In this document: piece after piece, positions 1 through 11,000 of the stretch | How positions within the stretch are numbered: the stretch's first letter is position 1 | Layout: the number at the start of each line of letters is the position of its first letter | Assembly: GCA_028551475.1 (NCBI GenBank) | Contig: CM052355.1 | Span: forward strand, 5,518,001-5,582,000 | DNA length: 64,000 nucleotides | Origin: Casuarina equisetifolia | Lineage: Eukaryota > Streptophyta > Magnoliopsida > Fagales > Casuarinaceae | Reading direction: 5' to 3' | The notes under the pieces: generated by a model | Seen by the model: only the letters and a program-made list of their open reading frames with translations | Databases searched by the model: none | What the model was told of the DNA's origin: nothing | Program-made: the position numbers and the translations under genes

Positions 1-1283
1 AGCATCATCTTCTCCTATTTGCTTGCCACATGTTAGGGTTATTGCCTCTACAGTATCTATAGGGCTTTTCTCCACATCGCTAGGCAAAGGACCTTCTTGA
101 TTCTTTGAGATTATACTGATGAGCTGACTCATCTGCACCTCTAATTTTGGATTGAAGCTTCTTGTCTTTGAAAACTCGCTTCTTGATTTTGAAATCTTAC
201 TTCAATCCTCTCTGTAAAGTTCTGTGTGGTATTGACCAACTCACTAATCATGTCCTCGTAGTTAGGTTTCACCTCTTCTATTTGCCAAAATGTTGGTTGT
301 GGTCTCATCTCACTTGGGTTACTCCATAAACAAGTTTGATGGTTATGCCATCCTAGATTGTACATATTTGAGTAATAATCATTTTGTGACCTACTAGGAA
401 TCCCAACAAAATTAGCATATTCATTATATTGATCATAAGGGTTACCCACTTAACATTCCATGCTCTCATGTGCTCCACCATAAAATTCACATAATTTACT
501 CTGATGTCTACCAACTGGAGTATTTAGGTTGTCTATCTTCTCATTAAGTACTTCTAATTGTGTACACATTGTGGTGAAGATATCTACTTCGTGGACTCCA
601 TTTGCTTGATGCATTGGTAGTCTTTCAGTAGACCATTGATAGCTATTGAATGTCATCTCCTCTAAAAGCTCATATGCCTCTTTTGGCGTTTTGTTGTGTA
701 AGGACCCTCCTGCAGTTGCATCAATTATGAAACGGAGATTTGTATTAGATCCATCATAAAAAATTTGTACCTGTAACTATATGGGTAGTCCATAATGTGG
801 ACATCTCTTCAAAAGTTCATTGAATCTTTCCCAAGCTTCATATAGTGATTCGTTATCCATCTGTGTAAAAGTGATAATATCTTTGCGCATTTTTGTAGAT
901 TTTGTAAAAGAAAAGAACTTACGAAGAAATTTCTGAGCCAAATCATTCCATGTAGTAATTGATCCTGTAGGAAGAGAATAGAGCCAACTTTTGGCTTTGT
1001 CCCTAAGAGAAAATGGAAATAGTCTTAACTTGATAGCATCATCTGTGACTCCATTGTATTTGATTAGGTCACATATTTCAAGGAAGGCTTCAATATGAGC
1101 ATTTGGATCATCATTTGATAGTCCACTAAATTGCAAGGAGTTTTGAAGCATCTGGATGAGTGCTGGCTTGATCTCAAAGTTGTTTGCCTGAATTTTAGGC
1201 CTCTTAATGCTTGATGTGGCATTCCAAAATGTTAGTGCAACATAGTCTTTTAAAAGTCTATGTGTACCATCATATCTTTCCAT
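1..1283 (-). pseudogene. Gypsy gag polyprotein, broken
   Basis: Translation from 1283 on the minus strand gives a retrotransposon gag (capsid) domain, with a typical run around RLFPFSLRDKAKSWLYSLP and AWERFNELLKRCPHYGLP. Further on is a degenerate zinc knuckle, CEFYGGAHESMEC, in which the second cysteine of the usual CCHC pattern is tyrosine. The frame is interrupted by an in-frame TAG at 777-779 and an in-frame TAA at 450-452. A frameshift lies near 141, after which the gag-like sequence continues in another frame to the window edge. The product would package element RNA in an intact copy; this copy cannot make a full gag. The start at 1283 is the first ATG after the leader. Confidence 0.8.
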
Positions 1284-1476
1284 CTTTGTTGTTTAATCTT
1301 TCAGCAATAACAACTTAACAAGGAATTTTTTTTTTAAGGAAAAAAATAATACATAAAAATAAAAGTAAAGCGTAAAAAAATAATTAAGAAAAATGATTTT
1401 CTTTTAAAGAAAATAAAGGCTAGATTAAACCTAGAAATTATTCGGTATTAATATTAATCAGCAATAAAACAACCAA

Positions 1477-1494
1477 TCCCTGGCAACAGCGCCA
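1477..1494 (-). other. Primer binding site, tRNA-Asp type
   Basis: The 18 plus-strand bases match the 3' end of plant tRNA-Asp at 16 positions, as the complement of a minus-strand primer site should. Both mismatches change a CpG to TpG or CpA, which is the expected decay of a methylated element. Confidence 0.8.
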
Positions 1495-1500
1495 AAAACT

Positions 1501-2749
1501 TGTTCGATGAATTTTATATGCAAGTAAACATGTCGAACAAGTAATATAATGATAAGAAAGATATCGTCCCACAAAGATTAGTGATTACTAGACCAACTAA
1601 TTATCAACGGTGAATAACTCCTAGAATTTATCTAGCAAACCAAATTGATAGATGATAGATTAACTAACTAAGTCTAAGAAAACTAAATACAAGAAATATG
1701 TTAGAGCATCCGATTTCATCATAATTACTAGGTATTAATATTGATTATTTATGCTTGCAAGAGAGATAATATCTATGTGATGGCGGAACTTCCTAATTTA
1801 TTTACTATCTTATGTCTAGGTATAGCAAACCTACTTAGTTCATTAATTTACTATATCTCTATATGTGAATTGAAATAAACCAAATGCATTAGGATCTATG
1901 AACATTCTCAGTTTATACCGAAAGCCACACAAACAATATGGTATATGTTTATCCATATTTAATCTATGGTTGCATATTACAAGAAGTAACTGCATGTTAT
2001 TTCCTGTCGGTCTCTAACATGCAAATCAAGTCATCTAAGTGGTAGCTAATCACCTAAAAACATTAAACTCCGTAATATGTAACTTCACATAAATAAAATA
2101 TCTTTCAAAACATAATAATCATAAGATTCATACCATCATAATTAGGTTACATCATAGCTCTAACAAAAATAAACTAAAACATAAAGAAATAATGAGGAAG
2201 AATGGTAATAAGAAATAAAGAAGGCATCTTGAATCCAAAAATAAGAAGTTTGTCACCTTTTTTGTCTTCTCTTCAAGAAAACCTTGAATTCTTGGCCTCT
2301 TTCTTGAGTTGTGCTCAATTTCCTCCTCCTCATTCTTTTGTCTCTTCTCTTTTCTTAAATAAGGTTTAGGTTTAGACTTACTCTTATCTTAGTAGAATTG
2401 GGTTTTGATCTCTTAATTTAATTAGGTTTTGAACTCCTAATTTAATTAGGCTTTAAACTCTTAATATAATTAGGTTTTCTAATTATTTAGAAAACCCAAT
2501 AACAATAAAATCTAATAATAATCATTCAAAGCCCAAGCCCATCTTGACTCTCTTGATCTTGATATTACGATTTTGCCACACAATAAGCATCAGGCTCTCC
2601 ATGTTCATCCTTTTTCTCCTTGCCTCCTTATGCTACATAAACAAGATAATTTTAGATAAATAAAGAGAAGTTTAAATGTTTTCCTATAATTATTAAAGTT
2701 ATTTATTACCTAAAATAGGTAAAATAACTCTATAAAAATAGAGTTATCA
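1501..2749 (-). repeat. 5' LTR of the gypsy element (1249 bp)
   Basis: On the minus strand the LTR opens with TGATAACTC at 2749 and closes with CA at 1502-1501, giving the standard TG...CA ends. The inner end lies 6 bp from the primer binding site. The outer end is an abrupt change from AT-rich LTR sequence to the C-rich copia sequence at 2750. The LTR should hold the element's promoter on the minus strand. I did not identify its TATA box or transcript start. Confidence 0.85.
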
Positions 2750-3089
2750 CCCGGCCACCAGAGCAACACCTGCCGGGAGCGATACAATCCAGGTTGCCAG
2801 AACCTGAACACCACCCCAGCCCACCACCCATCCGGCCCACCTTATCACAACCCCGACCTATACACTTCAGCCCACCAACCCTAAGCCCATTACACCCTAC
2901 CCACCTACCTGTCTTTGGGCCCTTATAGTAACCTTGGCCTATACCCGCCCCCTCTTACCCAGCCCTAGGCCCCTATCCGCCCTCTAGTCCATACTCCAAC
3001 CCAGGCCTATATAATCCCCAGGCCTACTATTCCCATCTCCCACCCCCTCTATCTCATTATGCCCCTCCAAACCCACCCCCCCTTCCTCC

Positions 3090-6000
3090 TTAGATGCCGC
3101 CTCTTGGCATCTTGACTCCAAGGCATCCGATCACATCACGGACTCCCCCGCTTTCCTTTCTAGGCTTTCTCCCTACGTGGGCTCCCAACAACTCACGATG
3201 GGTGATGGTGTTTCCCTCTCCATCACCCACACAAATAACCTTGTCACTCCTTAGTTTCAACTTTCAAATGTTTTAGTTGTCCCTTCTATTACTAAAAATT
3301 TATTATCTATCTCGAAATTTACTGCTAATAATAATTGTTATATTATTTTTTTGGCTTCTCATTTTTAGGCTATTTCTCCTACATCCGGTCAGATTTTGCT
3401 CCACGGTAAACTTGATCAAGGCATCTATCAAGTCTCTCCTCCTAGTGTTGCTCCTACTCTGGTTGTGCTTTCTACTTCTCGCACCAACTCCTTTCTCTTA
3501 TGGCACCACCGCCTCAGTCATCCCTCCTCTGAGACACTTCTTCATATGCTCAAGTCCTCACACATAGCTGTCTAGTCTTCTCGTCTTCCCCCATGTACTG
3601 CGTGTGCTCTCAATAAAAGTCACCGTCATCCCCACCCCTAACTCACTCTAAAGCTATTGCCCCTCTTCAGCTTGTTCATTTTGACATTTGGGGTCCTTTT
3701 CCTGTCAAGTCTTTTAATAATAATAAATACTGTGTGTTTCATCAATGACTATTCCCGTTTCACCTGGCTCTACACCTTTTCCTCCCGCTCTCATTTCTAT
3801 AATATTTTTCTCACCTTTCATAAACTTGTAGAAAATCAGTTACATTACAGGATTCAAGCTATACAGTGTGATAGGGCCCCTAAATTTTTTTCCTCTGGAC
3901 TTCGGGCTTATCTCATGGAGCATGGTATTCATCAACAGATTTCTTGTTCCTACTCACCATTTCAAAATGGCATTGCTAAATGCAAGCATAGACATATCAT
4001 GGAAACTGGCTTATCTCTCCTCACTTAGGCTGCAATCCCTCTCCATTTTTAGGAGTTTGCTTTTCAGACGGTGATCAACCTGATTAACTGCCTTCCCACT
4101 ACAGTACTAGGCCACCTCTCCATGGTAGGTCCTTTTTCGCTAGATGCCAGACTTATCCACTCTTCGAGTTTTTGGGTGTGTTGTATTTCCACATTTTAGG
4201 CCTTATGCTGCTCATAAGCTGGATTCTTGCTCTCAACTCTGTGTTTTCTTAGGCTACCCTCCAGGTTACCGAGGCTACCAGTGTTATTGTCCCACTAGTC
4301 GTCAATTTTACATTGTTGCCGATGCCATTTTTCATGAAGAAATATTTCCCTACCATTCCATTTCCTCATCCTCCTTAACCAACCCTGATCCATCCTCTAT
4401 CCTTCCCATCCCTATTCCCCCTCTCCCCGTTCCCCCCCCCCCCCTCGCCTTCTTTCCCCAAACCTGGACAAGCTACCCCTCCTACCCCTACAACTCCTTT
4501 ATCCCTTCAACCCCCCAAACCTCTTGCAGCCTCTGTCCCTCCTGAACCTTCTGACTCGACCCCTCCTCACATGGTCACTCACCTTCAAAATGGTACCTTT
4601 TCTCGTTGTACCTCAACTCACCAACACACCTATGCCCTTACTGCCTCTACTCATCCTTATACAAAACCCACCTGTTTTTCTCAAGCTAGTCAAGAACCCC
4701 ACTGGCGAAAGGTCATGGTTGCTGAGTATACTGCTCTCATCTGGAACTCCACCTGGACTCTTATGCCTCCCCTTCCTAGCATTCGCCCTATTGGCTGCAA
4801 ATGGGTTTACAAGGTTAAGCTTTATTTTGATGGCACCCTAAAACGCTACAAAGCCCGCCTAGTGGCTAAAGGGTTTCACCAGCAAGAAGGCATTGACTAC
4901 ACCGAGACTTTCAGCCCTGTTGCCAAACCAGTCACTGTTCGCACTATCATTGCTCTGGCTTACTCTCGAGGATGGCCGATCCATTAGTTATATGTCTTTA
5001 ATGCTTTTCTACATGGATATCTCTCTGAGAATGTCTACATGGAGCAACCTCCCAGTTTTTATGACTCTTTGCGACCTAATCATGTTTGTCGCCTACATCG
5101 TTCTCTTTATGGCCTTAAGCAACCACCCCGTGCTTGGTACACTCGTTTGAGCTCCTTTATTGTTACTCTCAGCTTCACCATCTCTGCAACTGATACCTCC
5201 TTGTTTACCCGACACACAGCTGGCTATAGTCTCATTCTCCTTGTGTATGTGGATGATATTGTCCTTACTGGCTCTCCTCAGGCCCCCTTTGCCAGTTTTC
5301 TCCTTACTCTTCAGCGCAAGTTTGCAATTAAAGATCTTGGTACTCTTCACTACTTCTTGGGTGTTGAGGTTCAACCCTCTTCTAATGGCCTCATTCTTCA
5401 TCAGGCCAAATTTACCTTGGATATTCTTAATCGTGCCAAGATGAAGGATGCCAAAGCTGTTTTCACTCCCTACACCACAAATGAACTTCTCTGTGTGTGG
5501 ATTGGTGAACCTCTATTTGATTCGACTCTTTACTGCAGTATTGTGGTGCTCTTCAATTTTTCACTTTCACATGCCTCGATATTGCTTATGTGATTAACAC
5601 TGCTTGTCAGTTTCTCCACCGTCTTACTACAGCTCATTAGCAGTCGGTTATACACATCCTTTGCTACCTGGCTGAAACTCCCTGTTTAGGTCTTCTCCTC
5701 ACTTGTTCTACTACCACTGCTCTTCATGCCTTCTCTGATGCATTTTAGGCTGGTGACCGTGATGATTGACGCTCTGTTGGTGGCTTCTGCATTTACCTTG
5801 GCCATCATGTTATCTTTTGGAGCTCACGCAAACAACGCATGGTTGCTCATTCTAGCGCAGAAGCCAAGTACAAATGCCTTACTAACACTACTGTTGAAGT
5901 CATGTGGATTGAGTATTTACTTCGGGATCTCCATGCTCTACCTCCCCACCCCCTGCTCTCTGGTGTGACAACCTTTCTGCCCTTTACTTGACCAGTAATC

Positions 6001-6190
6001 CCGTCTTCCATGCTCGCATCAAACATGTCGAGATTGATTTTCACTTCATTCGAGAACGACTTGCTTGTGGTCAACTCTCTATCCATTTCATTTCCTTTGT
6101 GGACCAGCCAACTGACATTTTCACCAAAGGTCTCTCCTCGGCTCGGTTTCGTTTCCTACGGTCCAAGTTAACACTGCATACTGCCCCATC
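3090..6190 (+). pseudogene. Copia pol polyprotein (integrase, reverse transcriptase, RNase H), broken
   Basis: Fragments in several frames are recognisable. The integrase core is at 3657-4028 (FINDYSRFTWLY, then QNGIAKCKHRH). The integrase C-terminal part is at 4144-4350 (LRVFGCVVFPHFRPY and FLGYPPGYRGYQCY). Reverse transcriptase is at 4571-5593 in one frame (CKWVYKVK, RLVAKGFHQQEGIDY, LYGLKQPPRAWY and the catalytic YVDD box near 5246). RNase H is near 5850-6170 (SSAEAKY, then LWCDNLSALYL and TDIFTKGL). An in-frame TAG at 4985-4987 splits reverse transcriptase, and further stops and shifts lie between the domains. The catalytic YVDD is still present, but no complete polyprotein can be made. 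Confidence 0.85.
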
Positions 6191-6197
6191 AACTTGC

Positions 6198-6204
6198 AGG
6201 GGGA
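6198..6204 (+). other. Polypurine tract of the copia element
   Basis: AGGGGGA lies directly before the TG that opens the 3' LTR, the usual position for the plus-strand primer of reverse transcription. Confidence 0.7.
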
Positions 6205-6500
6205 TGTTAAACGGACCCTCTACCACATCATCAAGCTCCACATCAGTTGCCGCGTCACTATCATTGTCAAACATGGTGCCGCATCAGCCCTAGCCACATC
6301 AGCTCACCATTGTGCGATTCCACTCGTTTCTGCAAGCGGAACCCTAGCCGCTCGTCAACACCAAATCTGGCAAGCAAATCTTCCAAATTAATTGTACATC
6401 CATTATTTTCTTTTGTAAATCATTAGGTTTATTGATAAATTTTGTACAAACAAACAATTGTAATTAAGTTTTGATATCAATCAAATTGAGAATTTTCTCA
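6205..6500 (+). repeat. 3' LTR of the copia element (about 296 bp)
   Basis: It begins TGTTAAAC right after the polypurine tract. The end is set at the CA of TTTTCTCA (6499-6500). The start is well supported. The end is a judgement, because no second LTR is available to compare. A length near 300 bp is usual for short-LTR copia lineages. Confidence 0.6.
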
Positions 6501-7782
6501 CCTTGTTCCTAAAATATTCGCCGACGTTAATTTCCGGCGACCTAGGTTTTTCAACTATTGTTAAAAAGTCTTAGGCTTATAATAAAGAAGCAGTTCGATT
6601 TGTATTTAGGGTGACAGTTTGTTCCATACAAACTGGGACCGGTTCTTGCTTAGGAAATTGTTTCTGGTGAAAGTGTATCTACCCCTTCTTTTCAAAAGAA
6701 ATATCTAGGAATCTCCGCTTGAATTCCAAGTTATTCTCCTAACGATGATTAGTTGAGCGACTGCAACTCGCAAACTTATCGAAAGTTGACAAGTGGGGTC
6801 TTTCGAGACTGCAAGTAAAGAACCTTTTGAAATTAAAAAAAAAAAAAAACTTTCATTTTCCTTTGCTTATTTGATATTAGACTTTTCTTTTTGACCTAAA
6901 TGAACATGGTAATAGCTGTTTAGCATTTGCGAGATTCGAGAGACAACGGTGTTAGCATTGTCCGAGGTACATTAATCTGTCCCCAGCCAGAGCATCGTTC
7001 TCGTCGTTCTGTGTCACATTCTGCCTCTGGTCGTCACGTGCTGTGTCTGGTTTTCACATGCTGCATTGACAAGCCTAGAAAACTTCGTTGCGAGTTGAGT
7101 TGCCCCCTTTTTAGAGCCTTAGAGTCCTTATTTACATTCTTTGCTAGGACCATATTTACATTCATATTGAACGTGGGAAATCCCGTCAGTTTTATGAGTT
7201 AAGATTGCTTGGACCATATTTTACGTAACAATTGTCACGAAACAGGCAGCAGAAACTGAATCCAGGATGCAAGCTCAAAAGCAACTATGCATCATTAAAG
7301 TGAAAGAGAATACAGAATGAACGTTCCAAGGCCTTTCTCAGTAGATTCACCTAAGGAGAAGTGTCACAAAAGACCTACATAAATGCCGGCTGTACAAGAA
7401 TCTATTTTACTTACATATAGAGTGCATAAAAGTGAATAATAAACTGGGATTAGGCCGAAGAGTACCTAAAGAATAAAATGAGCTCTAATAACTACATGTC
7501 CAAAAATAAATGATAATCTTCTTGAATATGAAAAGCAATGGTCCTTGGTTGCGAAATAGCTCTCCACATTGGTCATGTATGCTCTAGAAACCCATAGGAT
7601 TGCGTCTCGCAATTAGAACGATAAACTAAGAATAAGGCCAAGCATTGTTGGAACAGCTCCACCAAAGGATACTATAATACTGCGCCCGCAGGTTTTCTTC
7701 CTTACGAAGTAATTGAAAAATGCGACGGTCTACGGGCTGTTTTCAGTTGAAGTTTTCAAGTGCATCATAGGCATATTCTCTT
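6501..7782. other. Intergenic stretch between the copia element and the SYT3-like gene
   Basis: I see no gene, RNA gene or recognisable element. A poly-A run lies at about 6836-6850 and a CACGTG G-box core at about 7036. Short open frames here lack family features. Confidence 0.5.
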
Positions 7783-7995
7783 GTTGCCAATCTTCTGCTG
7801 GAAAATCTTTCATCATCTTTCTCGTTCTTCCAGTCCAGCTAGCTTTCTTTAATTGGTTTTCCTCAAGAACTTCATCTACGTAGATTCTATCGTTGCCAAT
7901 CTTTTGCTGCAATATTTAATTGTCTTTATCGTTTTTCCCGTCCAGCTAGCTTTCTTTCATTTGTTTTCTTCAAGTACTTCATGTTCTTCACTCAT
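7783..7995 (+). repeat. Diverged tandem duplication (about 109 bp x 2) in the SYT3-like 5' region
   Basis: Two copies begin with GTTGCCAATCTT at 7783 and 7892. They share further blocks such as GTCCAGCTAGCTTTCTTT and TTCAAG(A/T)ACTTCAT. They lie about 60-270 bp upstream of the SYT3-like start codon, so they probably fall in the promoter or 5' untranslated region. Confidence 0.7.
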
Positions 7996-8051
7996 TGTTG
8001 AGTTTCCTGAGTTCATTCTATCAGCATCTATAGTTTCTTCAAGCATTAGAA

Positions 8052-11000
8052 ATGGGATTTCTCAGCACTCTCTTGGGAATTCTTGGTTTTGGTATTGGGA
8101 TTTCTTTCGGTCTCTTGGCAGGCTTCTTCCTCTTTATTTACTCCGAACCCAGAGACGTGGAGGTAATATCTATTTTAGCGACTCAGTTTACTCTCTTTTT
8201 TTCTTTTTTTTTCTCTCTTAGGAACATATAATAAGCATTTAACATCACTGGCTTGACGATGATCAAAGAATCTGATTCAAACTTGCGATAAGAATGGGCT
8301 TTGCTGTTTCATTTGCTCATGAGGATTGCTGAACTGAGTTTTTCTATTCGTATCAATCAAAAGTCCTGGTTAGATGAAGTGCTGTTTTGCGATAAGAATG
8401 GGCCTTGCCGTTTCATTTGCTCGTGAGGTTTGCTGAACTGAGTTTTTCTATTCGTATCAATCAAAAGTCATAGTTAGATGAAGTGCTGCTTGTGTTAATT
8501 GTTTCTTTAGTTTTGGATCTCAGTGAATCCTGTACCACAACACTAGAGCGCCCCTGTAGGAAAAAGGGGTGGTCTGCTGTTTGCGTGGAGACCCGGGATA
8601 GATCTTGGAAAGCATGGATTATCAGTAGTAGGTGGATTCCATCTTCCAAGTATTGGGCTTGTCGTTTCAATGTCATCTCCTTCAAACGTTGTCTTCCTGG
8701 TTGGAAAGCCAGACACCTTTCTTTATGACTTTGAATCTTCTACTTCGGATGATCGTGCGTTTCCTTGTAAATTAGACCGGCATTTTGTTCTTATCTGCCT
8801 GGATGATCACTACGCAATTTTAGTTTTGTCTGGACTTTCCAGTCCCTTGTGTTAGTCTTCACGGACATCCTGCGAGTTGTAGCTCTATAGAAACTGTAGC
8901 CGTCAGATCTTTCGAACGGTTGGTCATTGCTCGGATATGACATGGCTGTCGTTGAAGACAAAAGATCCTTTTGAGAGGTAACATAAATGGAGCCTCGTTG
9001 GAACTAAACTACAGTGTGCATCAAAAGAACAAATTTGTGGAAGAGGGCTTGATTTTCAACCCCTAATTTAAATTCTGTGATGAAACTTTAAGGATAGTAG
9101 ATGGAATTGGAGACTGACCCATTTCGAGAAAATGAGAAACAAGATAAAATCGTCTGAATTTCTATGTATGACGTGGTGAAGTGGTTTCCTTTTTGATTGA
9201 TATGGCATAATTGACTAGTTTTAAGCCGCTAGACAGCATATGGTTCTAAGCATTTTTCCCCAAAAAGTAGATGAAATTCGTTGCCCGCACAGAGAGTAAT
9301 ATTGAGTTCCAAGTCTGTTTACCAAGCAACAAAAAGAGTCTGATGGTGCAATCTTTTCACAGTACTTCAATAACTGACTTTACTTAATGTTGCAGGATCC
9401 AGATATCAAACCAATTCATGAGTTAGATTCAAATGCTTTGGCAGAAATTCTTCCTGAAATTCCTTTATGGGTGAAAAACCCTGACTACGATCGTGTTAGT
9501 GGTGCCTCACAGTGTTAGAGATTCTATTCTCCTTTCAGTTGTTGCTCTTAAAATCAGATAATGCTCATTTGCTTCTTGATTGTCTATGTAGGTAGACTGG
9601 TTAAATAAGTTTGTCTCTGATATGTGGCCTTGCCTTGAGAAGGTGATACCCTCCCTCATAATTTCTTTAGCTTGTTTTAAGAGTCTGTAACTGAGCGATT
9701 TTCAATGTCTAGGCTATTTGTGAAAGGATTAAGAGCAATGCACAACCTATATTTGATGAATACATTGGGAAGTATCAGATTCAAGCGATTGAGTTTACGA
9801 CTCTTAGTCTTGGAACTCTACCTCCTGTAATAAATGGTGAGTCTATTCCCCGATTGGATATTCCTGTTAACAGAATACTAGATGCTGCAAAAGGTTTTTA
9901 TCAAATTATCTATCCAATACTTTTCTTTTCTCTCCTTTTGAAGTTTTGAATTCATTACCATGTAAGAAGTGCTTCATCATTGAAATTGCTAAAGAAGTGC
10001 CACATCTCTTTTCTTCAAATGCTTTATGATTAACTGAAATTGATCTCCAGGACGATTTTCATTTGAAAAAAGAAAAAGGAAAAAAAATTCTTGGGTAGGT
10101 ATATTGAATTGAAAACCCAAGCAGAATTACAATCTCTGTAAATACGACCAAGCAATGCTCTTGGGTCCATATAAATTCTAGGACAAATTAATAGCAAAAA
10201 CTTTGTGCCAGTAATAATGATCACTTTTGAGCACAACATTGTCAAAAGTTTTAGAAATATCATTGAATGATGGAAAAATGAATCCCACAAGTCCAAGGAA
10301 AGAAACAAAAATTGTGATTTAATTTTTTCCAAAATGCATTAGGAGGAATTCTTCGTTGTAAAATTTCTAAGTTATGTTAATTATTATAACGTACATAGAC
10401 AACATTCAATCATCCCTCTACACAGAAGAGTCACACTTTTTATGGAGTCCTTACAAACTTAGGAGCAGGCAGATGACTTGTAGAACCTTTAATGTCAACT
10501 AAGTAGGACATACATAAAGATTTTCTGCAAAACTAAGTAGATGTCTTCTAGTTCATTTTTTATTTATTTTATAAGTTTTGCAGGTGTTAAAGTGTTTGAG
10601 ACAGATGAGAAGGAAGTAGTCATGGAGCTGGGTATCAAATGGTTTGGCAACCCCAATATAGTTTTGGAATTAAAGCTATTGTCTTTAAGAATTAGAATTC
10701 AGGTCAGGATACACATTTTTCAACGGAGAATTATCTGTAGGCGCACATTATACACACTTTCCATTTGAGAATTGTCTGTTCGCGCACATTATTTTTCAAT
10801 TTTTTGGTTATTTTTAGAAGTTTTGACTGTAATTCTTTCAGTTGGTGGATCTGCAAATCTTTGCTTCTCCACGGATAACTTTGAAACCTCTTGTTTCTAC
10901 CTTTCCATGTTTTAGCAGCATTGTGATATCTTTGATGGAGAAGGTAAGTGGAACACTTGTCTATAGAGTCCTTTTTTCCTTTTTTCCCTATGTTTTTTTT

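Larger units (their letters stand above)
1..2749 (-). mobile_element. Ty3/gypsy LTR retrotransposon, Athila-like, 5' half (continues past the left edge)
   Basis: Reading on the minus strand, the element runs from its 5' LTR (2749 to 1501) through a primer binding site (1494 to 1477), an untranslated leader (about 1476 to 1284) and a gag reading frame (1283 towards 1), then leaves the window. A primer site matching tRNA-Asp, a long LTR of 1249 bp and a gag of this type are what is known of Athila-lineage elements. The lineage name is inference, because pol is not in view. The element sits inside a copia element in the opposite orientation, so it is the younger insertion. The 5 bp next to the LTR (2750-2754, CCCGG) should be the target duplication, but its partner lies outside the window. 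Confidence 0.85.
2750..6500 (+). mobile_element. Ty1/copia LTR retrotransposon remnant, 5' end displaced by the gypsy insertion
   Basis: On the plus strand the sequence shows a proline-rich, C-rich gag-to-protease region (2750-3250), a GAG-pre-integrase and integrase region (about 3250-4200), reverse transcriptase (about 4750-5450), RNase H (about 5720-6170), a polypurine tract and a 3' LTR. This order, with integrase before reverse transcriptase, defines Ty1/copia. The 5' LTR and start of gag are not in the window: the gypsy element cuts the copia element at 2750 and the rest must lie to its left. Many stops and frameshifts make it non-autonomous. Composition is unusually C-rich and includes a run of C at about 4432-4444. 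Confidence 0.85.

Noticed and set aside
5093..5401. 102-residue open frame on the minus strand
   Set aside because: It is antisense to the copia reverse transcriptase and has no family features.
10030..10332. 100-residue minus-strand open frame inside SYT3 intron 4
   Set aside because: No domain, no splice or start support; it could be an inserted non-coding fragment but I see no terminal repeats.
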